Below are positions 25,604 through 35,038 of a DNA stretch of 64,000 bases, piece by piece; the first letter of the stretch is position 1; every line of letters starts with the position of its first letter. Below the pieces are notes generated by a model. It did no database searches and was not told where the DNA came from. It saw only the letters and a program-made list of their open reading frames with translations. Origin of the DNA: Hyphomicrobiaceae bacterium (GTDB lineage: Bacteria; Pseudomonadota; Alphaproteobacteria; Rhizobiales; Methyloligellaceae); NCBI GenBank assembly GCA_028066055.1, contig JALCBY010000001.1, forward strand, positions 62,001 through 126,000, read 5' to 3'. The position numbers and the translations under genes are program-made.

Positions 25604-27100
25604 CTAGTTCATCGTCGGAAGAACAAAGCTCGCCCCGTCCTTGATGCCGGACGGCCAGCGCGAGGTCATGGTCTTCGTCCGCGTATAGAAGCGGATCGAA
25701 TCCGGCCCGTGCTGGTTGAGATCGCCGAACACCGAGCGCTTCCAACCGCCGAATGTGTGATAGGCGACGGGCACGGGGATCGGCACATTGACACCGACCA
25801 TACCGACCTCAACCTTGCTGGTGAAATCACGCGCGGCGTCGCCGTCCTGTGTGAAGATCGCAACGCCATTGCCATACTCATGTTCGTTGGCAAGACGAAG
25901 GCCTTCATCGTAGGACTTGGCGCGGACAACCGAGAGAACCGGACCGAAGATCTCTTCCTTGTAGATCTTCATGTCCTCGGTCACGTTGTCGAACAGACAG
26001 CCCCCCATATAGAAACCGTCCTCGTAGCCCTGCATCTTGAAGTCACGCCCATCGACGAGCAGTTTCGCCCCCTCGTCGATGCCGGTCTGCACATACCCTT
26101 TCACGCGCTCAAGCGCTTCGGACGTGACCAGCGGGCCGAAGTCCGCGCTCGGATCGGTCGAGGGACCGATCTTGAGGGACTCAACGCGCGGGATAAGCTT
26201 TTCGACCAGCCTGTCGGCGGTTTCCTCGCCAACGGGAACGGCAACGGATATGGCCATGCAGCGTTCCCCGGCCGACCCGTATCCGGCACCGACCAGCGCA
26301 TCGACGGCCTGATCCATATTGGCGTCCGGCATGACAATCATGTGGTTCTTCGCGCCACCGAAACACTGCACACGTTTCCCGTGCGCGCAGCCCGTCGTGT
26401 AAATATACTCCGCAATCGGTGTGGAGCCGACAAAGCCGATGGCCCTGACATCCGGGTGTTCGAGCAAGGCGTCCACAGCTTCCTTGTCGCCGTTCACCAC
26501 ATTGAAGATTCCAGGCGGCAACCCGGCCTCGATGAACAGTTCAGCCAGGCGCATCGGGACACCGGGATCGCGTTCGGACGGCTTGAGGATGAAGGCGTTA
26601 CCGCATGCCATCGCCGGTCCCGCCTTCCACAAGGGGATCATCGCCGGGAAATTGAAGGGCGTGATGCCGGCCACAACGCCAAGCGGCTGGCGGATCGAAT
26701 AAACATCGATGCCGGGACCGGCGCCTTCGGTGTATTCACCCTTCATCAGATGCGGGATGCCGATGGCAAATTCGATGACCTCGAGGCCGCGCTGAATGTC
26801 ACCGCGCGCGTCTTCAACGGTCTTGCCATGTTCCTTGGCGAGCAGCTCGGCCAGCTCATCATACTCGCCATGGACGAGATCGATGAACTTCATGAGCACC
26901 CGCGCGCGGCGCTGCGGGTTCATGGCCGCCCACGCCGGTTGTGCTTCCTTCGCGTTTGCGACAGCGGCTTTTACCTCATCGACGCTGGCGAGCGAGACCT
27001 TGGCCTGCACCTCGCCGGTCATCGGCATGTAGACATCGCCCTCGCGTCCGCTTTTGCCCGCGACCGCCTCACCGTTGATGAAATGGCCAACCTGTCTCAT
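25604..27100 (-). CDS. mmsA: CoA-acylating methylmalonate-semialdehyde dehydrogenase
   Basis: This 498-aa aldehyde dehydrogenase converts methylmalonate semialdehyde to propionyl-CoA. The catalytic Cys281 lies in AGERCMAISVAVPVG, the MMSDH-specific context, and FNFPAMIPLWKAGPAMACGN, NDKE-type NVVNGDKEAVD and GGAKNHMIVMPDAN are all present. It is the first gene of the minus-strand valine operon. Upstream, an AT-rich divergent gap with TATAGT (minus strand, about 27180-27185) separates it from a LysR gene, the likely regulator. Confidence 0.95.
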   Translation of the reverse strand: MRQVGHFINGEAVAGKSGREGDVYMPMTGEVQAKVSLASVDEVKAAVANAKEAQPAWAAMNPQRRARVLMKFIDLVHGEYDELAELLAKEHGKTVEDARGDIQRGLEVIEFAIGIPHLMKGEYTEGAGPGIDVYSIRQPLGVVAGITPFNFPAMIPLWKAGPAMACGNAFILKPSERDPGVPMRLAELFIEAGLPPGIFNVVNGDKEAVDALLEHPDVRAIGFVGSTPIAEYIYTTGCAHGKRVQCFGGAKNHMIVMPDANMDQAVDALVGAGYGSAGERCMAISVAVPVGEETADRLVEKLIPRVESLKIGPSTDPSADFGPLVTSEALERVKGYVQTGIDEGAKLLVDGRDFKMQGYEDGFYMGGCLFDNVTEDMKIYKEEIFGPVLSVVRAKSYDEGLRLANEHEYGNGVAIFTQDGDAARDFTSKVEVGMVGVNVPIPVPVAYHTFGGWKRSVFGDLNQHGPDSIRFYTRTKTMTSRWPSGIKDGASFVLPTMN

Positions 27101-27271
27101 GCCGCGCTTCCTCCCAATACTGTCGCCTTGTGCGCTGTAACTCCTGAATGCCTGCCTTCTCCGGGCAAATTCACAGCAGCACTATAGCAATTAGGGAAAA
27201 AGGATTCACTGGATTGAATTACCCATTGAATGTGCAAAAATATGCCAACTGAAAAATCTGGTTGTGGAAGA

Positions 27272-28147
27272 ATGAGCTGGGACGATTATCGCTTCTTTCT
27301 GAGTGTCGCGCGCACGGGACAGCTCAGCCTTGCGGGCAAGCAGTTGGGCGTCGACCACACGACCGTGGCCCGCCGGATCAAGTCCCTCGAAGAATTTCTG
27401 AACGCCAAACTGTTCGACCGTTCACCGCGCGGTTATGCGCTGACGCGCGCCGGCGAAAGGCTCCTGTCCACAGCGGAAAGCATCGAGAAGAACACGGCTC
27501 ATGCGCTCGACAATGTGGGCGGGCAACAGGAAAAGCTTGCCGGACGGATCCGCATCGGTGTGCCGGAGGGTGTCGGCGCCTTCATTGTCGTCAAGGCGGC
27601 TCAGGAGCTTTGCGAAATGTATCCCAAGCTCCGGGTGGAGCTGGTCGCGCTGCCGCAGCGTTTCTCGTTGTCCAAGCGTGAAGTGGATTTCGCGATCAAT
27701 GTATCGACACCCGGTTCAGGCCGTCTCAAGGTGCAGAAGATTGCCGACTACACGCTGCATCTTTATGGCACGAGGGAATATCTCGCGAGCCAGCCCCCCG
27801 TCAAAACGATCGAGGATCTCAAGCGCCTGCGGGGCATCGCCTATATCCCCGATCTCATCTTCGACAAGCAGCTGGACTATATCCCACTCGTCGACCCGGA
27901 ACTCGTTCCTCACCTGACGAGCACGAGCGTGCATGTTCAGCTTCACGGCGTCCTGAATCATGCGGGCGTCTGCATCCTCCACGACTTCATGGCCGAGCGA
28001 TATGACAACCTCGTCCGGGTGCTCGAAAAGGAGGTCGCGTTCACCCGCACATTCTGGCTCATCGTTCATGAGGACTACGCGCCGATCGAACGCATTCGCG
28101 TGTGTTCGTCCTGGATCGTGAAACGCATGCGCGAGATGCTGAAGTAG
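27272..28147 (+). CDS. LysR-family transcriptional regulator, divergent from mmsA
   Basis: This is a protein of about 291 aa with an N-terminal helix-turn-helix (LSLAGKQLGVDHTTVARRIKSLEE) and a LysR effector domain. ATG at 27272 (MSWDDYRFFLSVARTG) is chosen because LysR homology starts there. In-frame ATGs at 27230 and 27242 would add up to 14 residues without a better ribosome site. Divergence from mmsA suggests control of valine catabolism; the classical Pseudomonas regulator MmsR is AraC-type, so this is a different solution. Confidence 0.88.
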   Translation: MSWDDYRFFLSVARTGQLSLAGKQLGVDHTTVARRIKSLEEFLNAKLFDRSPRGYALTRAGERLLSTAESIEKNTAHALDNVGGQQEKLAGRIRIGVPEGVGAFIVVKAAQELCEMYPKLRVELVALPQRFSLSKREVDFAINVSTPGSGRLKVQKIADYTLHLYGTREYLASQPPVKTIEDLKRLRGIAYIPDLIFDKQLDYIPLVDPELVPHLTSTSVHVQLHGVLNHAGVCILHDFMAERYDNLVRVLEKEVAFTRTFWLIVHEDYAPIERIRVCSSWIVKRMREMLK

Positions 28148-28161
28148 ACAGGAAACCGGCG

Positions 28162-29334
28162 TCAGGCGGGTTTCACCCCTTCAAGCACCGACACATAGTT
28201 TGCCACGGCGGCACCGCCCATATTGTAAATGCCGGCGCGATCCGCTTTCGGCAGCTGCATGTCTCCCGCTTCACCCGTGAGCTGCATGGCCGAAATCACA
28301 TGCATGGAAACGCCGGTCGCGCCGATCGGGTGTCCCTTGGCCTTAAGGCCGCCGGACACGTTAACCGGCAGCTTGCCGTCGGCGTCGGTCCAGCCTTCGG
28401 AGACGGCGCGCGCACCTTCGCCGGGACCGACCAGACCCATCGCCTCATACTCGATGAGCTCGGCAATGGTGAAACAGTCGTGGGTCTCGACAAAGGAGAG
28501 ATCATCGAGCGTGATACCGGCCTGCGAAAGCGCGCGCCTCCAGGCCTCACCGCATCCTTCAAACTTTAGAATGTTCCGCTTCGACATGGGCAGAAAATCC
28601 TGGGCGTGGCCGGCGCCACGGAAAGCGACAGCCTTGGGGCGCCCCAGCGCGGTCTGAAAATCCGCCAGAACCAGCGCCGCCGCGCCATCCGAGACCAGCG
28701 AACAATCGGTCCGTTTCAGCGGGCCAGCAACGCGCGGGTTCTTCTCGCTCTCGGTCCGGCAGAATTCGTACCCCAAGTCCTTTCGCATTTGTGCATAAGG
28801 ATTGTTCACACCATTGCGATGATTTTTCGCGGCGATCATGGCCAGCGCATCGGACTGGTCGCCGTAGGCCTGGAAATAGGATTGCGCGATGTTGCCGAAC
28901 ACGCCGGCGAACCCGGCGGGCGTTTCGCCGTCCTCAGGCAGGTAAGAGGCCTTGAGCAGGTTCTCGCCGATCTCCGGCCCGGGCGTGGTCGTCATCTGCT
29001 CCACGCCAACGACAAGCACGATGCGCGCCTGCTTTGCGGCGATGGACTTCAGGCCCTGATGCACGGCAGCGGACCCGGTGGCGCACGCATTCTCCACCCG
29101 CGTGGCCGGCTTGAAGCGCAGATCGTCCGACGCATGCAGGGTCAGTGCGGCTGTAAAATCCTGCCTGGAAAATCCGGCGTTGAAATGCCCGAGGACGATC
29201 TCGTCTATGTCCCGCGCGTCGATGGCCGCGTCCTGAATGGCGTCCCGCGCAACCCGTGTGATCAGGCTCTCGACAGTCTCACCCTCGGCCTTGCCGAACT
29301 TCGTATGCGCCCAGCCAACGATTGCGGCGGTCAT
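28162..29334 (-). CDS. Thiolase-family acyltransferase (SCP2/acetyl-CoA acetyltransferase type)
   Basis: This 390-aa thiolase-fold protein has the nucleophile Cys in RVENACATGSAAVHQG, an HDCFTIAELIEYE segment, and GGLKAKGHPIGATG near the C-terminus. The HDCF motif places it in the SCPx/lipid-transfer-like branch rather than the classical PhaA/AtoB branch. ATG at 29334 follows AAGGAG; the longer frame to 29376 lacks thiolase similarity. It converges on the LysR gene and is divergent from an acyl-CoA dehydrogenase gene. It could catalyse the last thiolytic step of a branched acyl-CoA pathway. Confidence 0.88.
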   Translation of the reverse strand: MTAAIVGWAHTKFGKAEGETVESLITRVARDAIQDAAIDARDIDEIVLGHFNAGFSRQDFTAALTLHASDDLRFKPATRVENACATGSAAVHQGLKSIAAKQARIVLVVGVEQMTTTPGPEIGENLLKASYLPEDGETPAGFAGVFGNIAQSYFQAYGDQSDALAMIAAKNHRNGVNNPYAQMRKDLGYEFCRTESEKNPRVAGPLKRTDCSLVSDGAAALVLADFQTALGRPKAVAFRGAGHAQDFLPMSKRNILKFEGCGEAWRRALSQAGITLDDLSFVETHDCFTIAELIEYEAMGLVGPGEGARAVSEGWTDADGKLPVNVSGGLKAKGHPIGATGVSMHVISAMQLTGEAGDMQLPKADRAGIYNMGGAAVANYVSVLEGVKPA

Positions 29335-29570
29335 CTCCGTTCTCCTTGATTGCGGCCATTCGTAAGGACGTCTCATAGAGCCAAGGCCGGTGCGGAATCA
29401 ACTACGAAGGCGGATCGAACTCAACGTGAAGGCCGCACCCGGCGCTCTCAACATATTGAAAACTCACAGGTGTTCCTGCTTGATCTGCCGGACCGCAAGG
29501 GTCCAGTATTTACCAATGCGAGACCTACGGCACAGAAGTCCGCCAATCCGGCATCGGGCTGACACGCGCC
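29335..29570. other. Intergenic gap between divergent thiolase and acyl-CoA dehydrogenase genes
   Basis: This 236-base gap must hold the two divergent promoters. I saw no convincing -35/-10 pair, palindrome or small gene in it. Confidence 0.4.
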
Positions 29571-30755
29571 ATGAGGCATCACATGGTTAGCCCGCCGAGG
29601 AGCGGCGACAAGGTTGCAGCCGGCGGTGGCGTCCTGGTGACCGCACGAAAATTTGCCGAAACCTACATCGCGCCGAAAGCATCTGCGTGGGAGCGAGAGG
29701 GGGCCGTCCCGCGCCGGGCGTTCGAGGATGCGGCAACCGCCGGCCTTCGCGGCATTCTCGTTCCGAACGATTTCGGCGGTTGCGGGCTCGGGTTCACCGA
29801 AGCGCTTGAGGTACTGGAGGCGCTGGCCGGTGCCAACGCCGCCTTCGCCTTCGCGCTTTGGGTCCACAACAACGCCACCAACACTGTTGCGCGGTCAGGA
29901 ACAGACTTCCATCGCAATGCTTATCTTGAAGATATGTTGAAGGGCTCGCACATCGGCGCGTTCTGCCTGACCGAGCCGGACGCAGGCAGTGACGCGGCCG
30001 CCATCACCACCCACGCCGAACGTCATGACGACGGCTGGACACTCAATGGAACAAAGTCGTGGGTCACCAACGGGGCGCAGGCGGATATCCTGCTCGTCTT
30101 CGCACAGACAAACCCGGGCGCAGGTGTTCTGGGCATCGCCGCATTTCTGGTTCCCGCTGATCGTCCCGGAGCCAACCGCACGCCGGCCTACGATCTGCCG
30201 GGCGCTGCCGCATTCGGCCTGAGCGATATCATCTTCGAGGACTGCAAACTCTCCGAAGACGATCTGCTGCTGCAACCCGGAGAGGGGTTCCGAGCGGCCA
30301 TGGCCGGCATCAATCAGGCGAGGACTTTCGTCGGGGCCCTGTGTTGCGGCATGCTCGGATCGAGCCTGGAAACCGCGCTCAAATATGCGGCGTCCCGGAG
30401 TGCTTTCGGAAAATCGACGCTCGAATTTCAGGGCGTGCAGTGGCCGCTCGCCGATGTCGCCACGGACCTGGAAGCGGCAAGGCTTCTGACGCGCCATGCC
30501 GCGGAAGCGCTAGATCGCGGCGAGACGGCGATCACGCCGGCCGCACATGCCAAGAAGTTCGCCAGCCGCGCCGCCTTTGACGGCGTTTCAAACTGCATGC
30601 AGGCGATGGGCGCTGCGGGCTTGCGGGATACATACCCCCTTTCCCGCCATCTGGTGACGGCCAAGATGACGCATTTCCTTGATGGTACAACCGAAATCCA
30701 GAATGTGGTCATTGCCCGCGCGCTCATGGCGCAACACGGCATCAAGATTGAATGA
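29571..30755 (+). CDS. Acyl-CoA dehydrogenase
   Basis: This 394-aa flavoprotein of the acyl-CoA dehydrogenase fold contains GAFCLTEPDAGSDAAAITT and LNGTKSWVTNGAQADILLVF (flavin and substrate contacts), an Arg-containing central helix region, and the C-terminal FLDGTTEIQNVVIARAL. The N-terminal about 20 residues are poorly conserved and the exact start is uncertain (ATG at 29571 or 29583). Its stop overlaps the next ligase gene by four bases, so the two act together. The natural substrate is unknown. Confidence 0.87.
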   Translation: MRHHMVSPPRSGDKVAAGGGVLVTARKFAETYIAPKASAWEREGAVPRRAFEDAATAGLRGILVPNDFGGCGLGFTEALEVLEALAGANAAFAFALWVHNNATNTVARSGTDFHRNAYLEDMLKGSHIGAFCLTEPDAGSDAAAITTHAERHDDGWTLNGTKSWVTNGAQADILLVFAQTNPGAGVLGIAAFLVPADRPGANRTPAYDLPGAAAFGLSDIIFEDCKLSEDDLLLQPGEGFRAAMAGINQARTFVGALCCGMLGSSLETALKYAASRSAFGKSTLEFQGVQWPLADVATDLEAARLLTRHAAEALDRGETAITPAAHAKKFASRAAFDGVSNCMQAMGAAGLRDTYPLSRHLVTAKMTHFLDGTTEIQNVVIARALMAQHGIKIE

Positions 30756-32200
30756 CTGAGCGGCTCGATCTGCGGCTCGACGAGACCTGCAAGCGCCACG
30801 CCATGGCGTCCGCGATCATCGACGCGCGCACGACGCTCAGCTACAAGGACTTGGCAGAACGCGCCGCGGACCTCGCGTCCCAGCTGCAACAAACGGGCCT
30901 TGAACGCGACGATCCTGTCATCGTCGCCATGTCCAACCACGCCGCGGATTTTTCAGCACTTTTTGCAATCTGGAAGGCCGGAGGCGTTGCCGTGCCGCTG
31001 CACCGGCGCAGTTCGACGTCGACCGTCTCGGATATTCTGTCTCGCACGGGTTCGCGCCTTGTCGTTAACGCCCATCCGGCGGATGGGCTCGCCGGTTTTG
31101 ATGCGGCTTCCGAGCCGATACTGCGATTAGCTGACGCGCCGCCCCGCCGCCGCGCGCTTCTTAAAGATGCTGCCTGGATCATGTTCACGTCAGGCTCGAC
31201 CGGAAATCCGAAGGGCGTGGTGCACGCCCATGACACCTATCTCGGCAAGCTCGACGCCATACAGGATGTAATAGCGCTGCCGCCGCAACGCGCGCTTCTG
31301 CCCCTGCAACTGACGTTCGCCTATGCCCAGTGGGTCGCCTTGACGGCCTTCCTGCAGGGCGGAGAAGTCATAATCGCCAATCCGTTTTCGCCAGAGGATT
31401 TCGCCAGACAGCTTGAAACGGACATTGACGCGACGGCGGTCGTTCCGACCATGCTGCGCAAACTCCGGCCATTGATCGAAAGCGAAGAGTGCAAACCGTT
31501 TTCCGGCACATTGATGTCGGGAGGCGAGCCGCTGCCGGCCGAACTTGGAGCGTTCATCCGGAACCACTGGCCCGAAACGGACATCTGGGACGTTTACGGC
31601 CTCACTGAAACGGCCACCTCGGATTTTTATGTCCGGCCCGACGCGTATGACAGCGCGGAGGGAACCATCGGCCGGCCCGCGCCTGAAATCGACTTCCGCC
31701 TCTCGCCCACCGACAACGAGCTGCAGATCAAGACACCGTTTCTCATGCGCGGTTACCTGGATGCACCTGAGATGACAGCGGCAACCCTCTCCGACGGGTA
31801 TTTCCGAACCGGTGATCAGGCGCGCCTCAGAGAGGATGGCAATGTCGAGATCACCGGCCGATTGAGCGACATGATCAACCGGGCTGGAACCAAGATCGCA
31901 CCACTGGAGGTCGAACGCGTCTTCTCACGCCATCCCGATGTCGGCGACGTGCTGGCGACAGGACTGCCGGACGCCGAGTTGGGTGAGGCCCTGCACATCG
32001 CGGTCATCGCGCGCGATGCCGCAACGCTCGATCCACAGGCATTGCGGACTTGGGCATCGGACCAGATGGACCGCCACAAGCTGCCCGACGTCATTCATAT
32101 GATGCAATCCCTGCCGACCGGCGCCACCGGCAAGGCCGACCGCAAGGCGCTGCGGGACCGGCTTGCGCGGCAAACACCGGACGAAGTGAATGACTGCTAG
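30752..32200 (+). CDS. AMP-forming acyl-CoA ligase
   Basis: This 482-aa adenylate-forming enzyme has MFTSGSTGNPKG (A3), VYGLTETATSDFY (A5), YFRTGDQARLREDGNVEITGR (A7/A8) and the catalytic Lys motif PTGATGKADRKALRDR (A10). Coupling to the upstream acyl-CoA dehydrogenase points to activation of a short or medium acid followed by dehydrogenation. Its TAG stop shares the palindrome CTAG (32197-32200) with the convergent ligase gene. Confidence 0.88.
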   Translation: MTERLDLRLDETCKRHAMASAIIDARTTLSYKDLAERAADLASQLQQTGLERDDPVIVAMSNHAADFSALFAIWKAGGVAVPLHRRSSTSTVSDILSRTGSRLVVNAHPADGLAGFDAASEPILRLADAPPRRRALLKDAAWIMFTSGSTGNPKGVVHAHDTYLGKLDAIQDVIALPPQRALLPLQLTFAYAQWVALTAFLQGGEVIIANPFSPEDFARQLETDIDATAVVPTMLRKLRPLIESEECKPFSGTLMSGGEPLPAELGAFIRNHWPETDIWDVYGLTETATSDFYVRPDAYDSAEGTIGRPAPEIDFRLSPTDNELQIKTPFLMRGYLDAPEMTAATLSDGYFRTGDQARLREDGNVEITGRLSDMINRAGTKIAPLEVERVFSRHPDVGDVLATGLPDAELGEALHIAVIARDAATLDPQALRTWASDQMDRHKLPDVIHMMQSLPTGATGKADRKALRDRLARQTPDEVNDC

Positions 32201-33813
32201 CCCCGCGTGCGCAGTTCCCTGCGGATGAGCTTTCCGGTTGCCGTCAACGGCAACGCGTCGACGAACTCGATTTCGCGCGGATATTCGTGGGCGGCGAGCC
32301 GCTCGCGCACCCAATTCTGTATCTCGCGCTCCAGATCAGGAGACGGGTTCGCGCCTTCCGCCAGCAGAATGAAGGCCTTGACGATTTCAGTGCGTTCGGG
32401 ATCCGGTTTGCCGACCACGCCCGCCATTCGGATGGCCGGGTGACCGATCAGACAGTCTTCGATTTCCCCTGGACCGATACGATACCCCGAGGACGTGATG
32501 ACATCATCGTCGCGCCCTACGAAACGAATCCAACCATCTTCGGCAAGCACCCCAGCATCGCCGGTGAGCAACCACTCGCCGGCGAACTTGTTCCGCGTCG
32601 CTTCGGGATTGTCCCAATATTCGAGAAACATGACCGGGTCGGACTGTCTGACGGCGATATGGCCCTGTTCCCCAGAGCCAAGCGGAACACCCTCATCCGA
32701 AACGACCGCAATATCGTGCCCCGGAACCGCACGCCCCATGATGCCGGGCCGCGGCGGCATGAGCACACCACAGGACGAGACGATCATGTTGCATTCGGTC
32801 TGTCCGTAGAACTCGTTGATCGTGACACCAAGCACCTCCCGCCCCCATGCGAGCAGTTCCGATCCGAGGGTTTCTCCGCCACTGGCGACTGTCCGCATAT
32901 CGAGCGTCCAGCGTTTGTCCGCATCGCGCACCGCACGCATCATCTTAAGCGCCGTAGGCGGGAGAAACGCATTGCGCACGCGAAAGTCCTGAATGAGCTC
33001 AAACGCTGCCTCGCCGGTGAACTTTTCGAACCGCCGCGCAAGGACGGGCACACCGTGATGAAGCGCGGGCAGAAGAACGTCGAGCAGTCCCCCGATCCAC
33101 GCCCAGTCCGCCGGCGTCCAAATCCTGTCATGCGCTTGAGGAAACAGATCGTGGCTCATTTCCACACCCGGCAGGTGTCCGAGCAGTACGCGATGGGCGT
33201 GCAGCGCACCTTTGGGGGGGCCAGTTGTCCCGGAGGTGTAGATCAGGAGTGCGGGATCATCCGCACGGGTTCTGACTGGCTCAAACATCTCCGAATGTCT
33301 GGACATTTCCGCATACAGGTCGCACGTGTCTTGAAATGCTCCATCGACCGTGAAGACCGTCTCAAGGTCGGGAAGCTGCGACCGGATGGACTCGAGTTTG
33401 CGGGCCCCCTCGGCATCCGTGATAACCATTCGCGCACCCGAATTTTTCAGCCGGTATTCCAGCGCTTCGGGACCGAACAGGAGAAACAGCGGCACGGCGA
33501 TTGCCGCGGCCTTGTAAATGGCGATATGAGCAAAGGCCGTTTCCGGCAATTGCGGCAAAAGAATTCCCACCCGGTCGCCACGTTCGAGGCCGCTATCGAC
33601 GAGAAGATTGGCAAGCCGGTTCGATTGCGCACGCAGCATCCCGAACGACATGTCCGAAACCCTGCCCTCCTCTTCGACAAAGGTCAGCGCAATCCGGCCC
33701 GGTTCCGTCTCGGCCCAACGGTCGCATGCATCCACGCCCATATTGTAGAATTCCGGGATTTCCCACCGGAACTTCGCGACAAGTTCTTCGTAGGTCTTTG
33801 CGTCTGGCAGCAT
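32197..33813 (-). CDS. Acyl-CoA synthetase (AMP-binding, acetyl-CoA synthetase-like)
   Basis: This 538-aa adenylate-forming enzyme shows IYTSGTTGPPKGALHAH (A3), NEFYGQTECNMIV (A5), WLLTGDAGVLAEDGWIRFVGR (A7/A8) and LPLTATGKLIRRELR (A10). It resembles medium-chain/acetyl-type acyl-CoA synthetases of the Acs branch. A run of seven G on the plus strand falls within the A3 codons, but the frame is intact. It is divergent from the isovaleryl-CoA dehydrogenase gene across 60 bases. Confidence 0.9.
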   Translation of the reverse strand: MLPDAKTYEELVAKFRWEIPEFYNMGVDACDRWAETEPGRIALTFVEEEGRVSDMSFGMLRAQSNRLANLLVDSGLERGDRVGILLPQLPETAFAHIAIYKAAAIAVPLFLLFGPEALEYRLKNSGARMVITDAEGARKLESIRSQLPDLETVFTVDGAFQDTCDLYAEMSRHSEMFEPVRTRADDPALLIYTSGTTGPPKGALHAHRVLLGHLPGVEMSHDLFPQAHDRIWTPADWAWIGGLLDVLLPALHHGVPVLARRFEKFTGEAAFELIQDFRVRNAFLPPTALKMMRAVRDADKRWTLDMRTVASGGETLGSELLAWGREVLGVTINEFYGQTECNMIVSSCGVLMPPRPGIMGRAVPGHDIAVVSDEGVPLGSGEQGHIAVRQSDPVMFLEYWDNPEATRNKFAGEWLLTGDAGVLAEDGWIRFVGRDDDVITSSGYRIGPGEIEDCLIGHPAIRMAGVVGKPDPERTEIVKAFILLAEGANPSPDLEREIQNWVRERLAAHEYPREIEFVDALPLTATGKLIRRELRTRG

Positions 33814-33873
33814 GTTTGTTTATCCCAAGGGCTCGACTAGGATGCCGCCATCATCCGGAAGGGGAAACGGCGC

Positions 33874-35037
33874 ATGTTCGACAAGGTAATGGATTTCGCC
33901 CTCGGAGAGGAAATTGATGCGGTTCGCGAGACGACCCGGCGCTGGGCCATGGAACGCCTTGCCCCGCGCGCCGCTGAGATCGACGCATCCAATACGTTCA
34001 CGCAGGACTTGTGGCCCGAACTCGGCGAACTGGGATTGCTTGGAGTGACTGCCGATCCCGAATATGGCGGTTCGGGCATGGGGTATCTCGCCCATGTCGT
34101 CGCCATGGAGGAAATCAGCCGGGCATCGGCCGCCATCGGTCTTTCCTATGGCGCGCACTCGAACCTGTGCGTCAACCAGATCGATCGGCACGGCACGGAA
34201 GAGCAGAAAAAGCGATTCCTGCCCAATCTGTGTTCCGGTGAGCATGTGGGCGCTCTCGCCATGTCAGAGCCTGGCTCAGGCTCCGATGTCGTTTCCATGA
34301 AGACCAGGGCCGAACGGCGCAACGACTGCTACCTGCTGAACGGTTCGAAAATGTGGATCACCAACGGTCCGGATGCAGAGACTCTCGTCGTCTATGCGAA
34401 GACCGATCCCGACGCCGGGTCCCGCGGCATCACTGCGTTTCTTATCGAGCGGGGCATGAAGGGATTTTCGACCGCTCAGAAGCTCGACAAGCTCGGCATG
34501 CGCGGTTCCAACACGTGCGAGCTCGTGTTTGAAGACTGCGAAGTGCCTTACGACAATGTGCTCGGTGAAGAAGGTGCAGGCGTGGAAGTGCTCATGTCCG
34601 GCCTCGATTATGAGCGCGTCGTGCTTGCCGCAGGCCCCCTCGGCATCATGGCCGCGTGTCTGGACACGGTCGTGCCCTATGTGCACGAGCGGGAGCAATT
34701 CGGCAAACCCATCGGCACGTTTCAACTCATGCAGGGCAAGATCGCCGACATGTATGTGACGCTGAACTCCTGCCGCGCATACGTTTATGCCGTCGCGGCG
34801 GCATGCGATCGGGGAGAGACCACGCGCAAGGACGCGGCAGGCTGCATTCTGCTCTCGGCGGAGAAAGCCACGCAGATGTCGCTGGAAGCCATCCAGTGTC
34901 TCGGCGGGAACGGCTACATCAACGAGTATCCGACCGGGCGGCTGTTGCGCGACGCCAAGCTCTATGAGATCGGTGCAGGCACGTCGGAGATACGCCGTAT
35001 GCTGATCGGGCGGGAGTTGTTCGAGGAGACCGTTTGA
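33874..35037 (+). CDS. ivd: Isovaleryl-CoA dehydrogenase
   Basis: This 387-aa FAD-dependent enzyme oxidises isovaleryl-CoA to 3-methylcrotonyl-CoA in leucine catabolism. Diagnostic features are [15 protein letters not shown] at the N-terminus, [18 protein letters not shown], the catalytic Glu in [17 protein letters not shown], and the C-terminal [22 protein letters not shown]. Internal catalytic-Glu placement (DYERV) distinguishes isovaleryl- from short-chain acyl-CoA dehydrogenases. The stop lies one base before the next start (35039), so it is coupled to mccB. Confidence 0.94.
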   Translation: MFDKVMDFALGEEIDAVRETTRRWAMERLAPRAAEIDASNTFTQDLWPELGELGLLGVTADPEYGGSGMGYLAHVVAMEEISRASAAIGLSYGAHSNLCVNQIDRHGTEEQKKRFLPNLCSGEHVGALAMSEPGSGSDVVSMKTRAERRNDCYLLNGSKMWITNGPDAETLVVYAKTDPDAGSRGITAFLIERGMKGFSTAQKLDKLGMRGSNTCELVFEDCEVPYDNVLGEEGAGVEVLMSGLDYERVVLAAGPLGIMAACLDTVVPYVHEREQFGKPIGTFQLMQGKIADMYVTLNSCRAYVYAVAAACDRGETTRKDAAGCILLSAEKATQMSLEAIQCLGGNGYINEYPTGRLLRDAKLYEIGAGTSEIRRMLIGRELFEETV

Positions 35038-35038
35038 G

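Noticed and set aside
25397-27187. 596-codon open frame antisense to mmsA
   Set aside because: It mirrors the mmsA gene, whose translation is clearly methylmalonate-semialdehyde dehydrogenase. The antisense frame has no recognisable domain and arises from the high-GC codon pattern.
33202-33212. Run of seven G suggesting a frameshift in the acyl-CoA synthetase
   Set aside because: The frame continues normally through the A3 motif and the rest of the protein has the expected length.
32287-33840. 517-codon open frame antisense to the acyl-CoA synthetase
   Set aside because: The minus-strand protein carries all adenylate-forming motifs; the antisense product has none.
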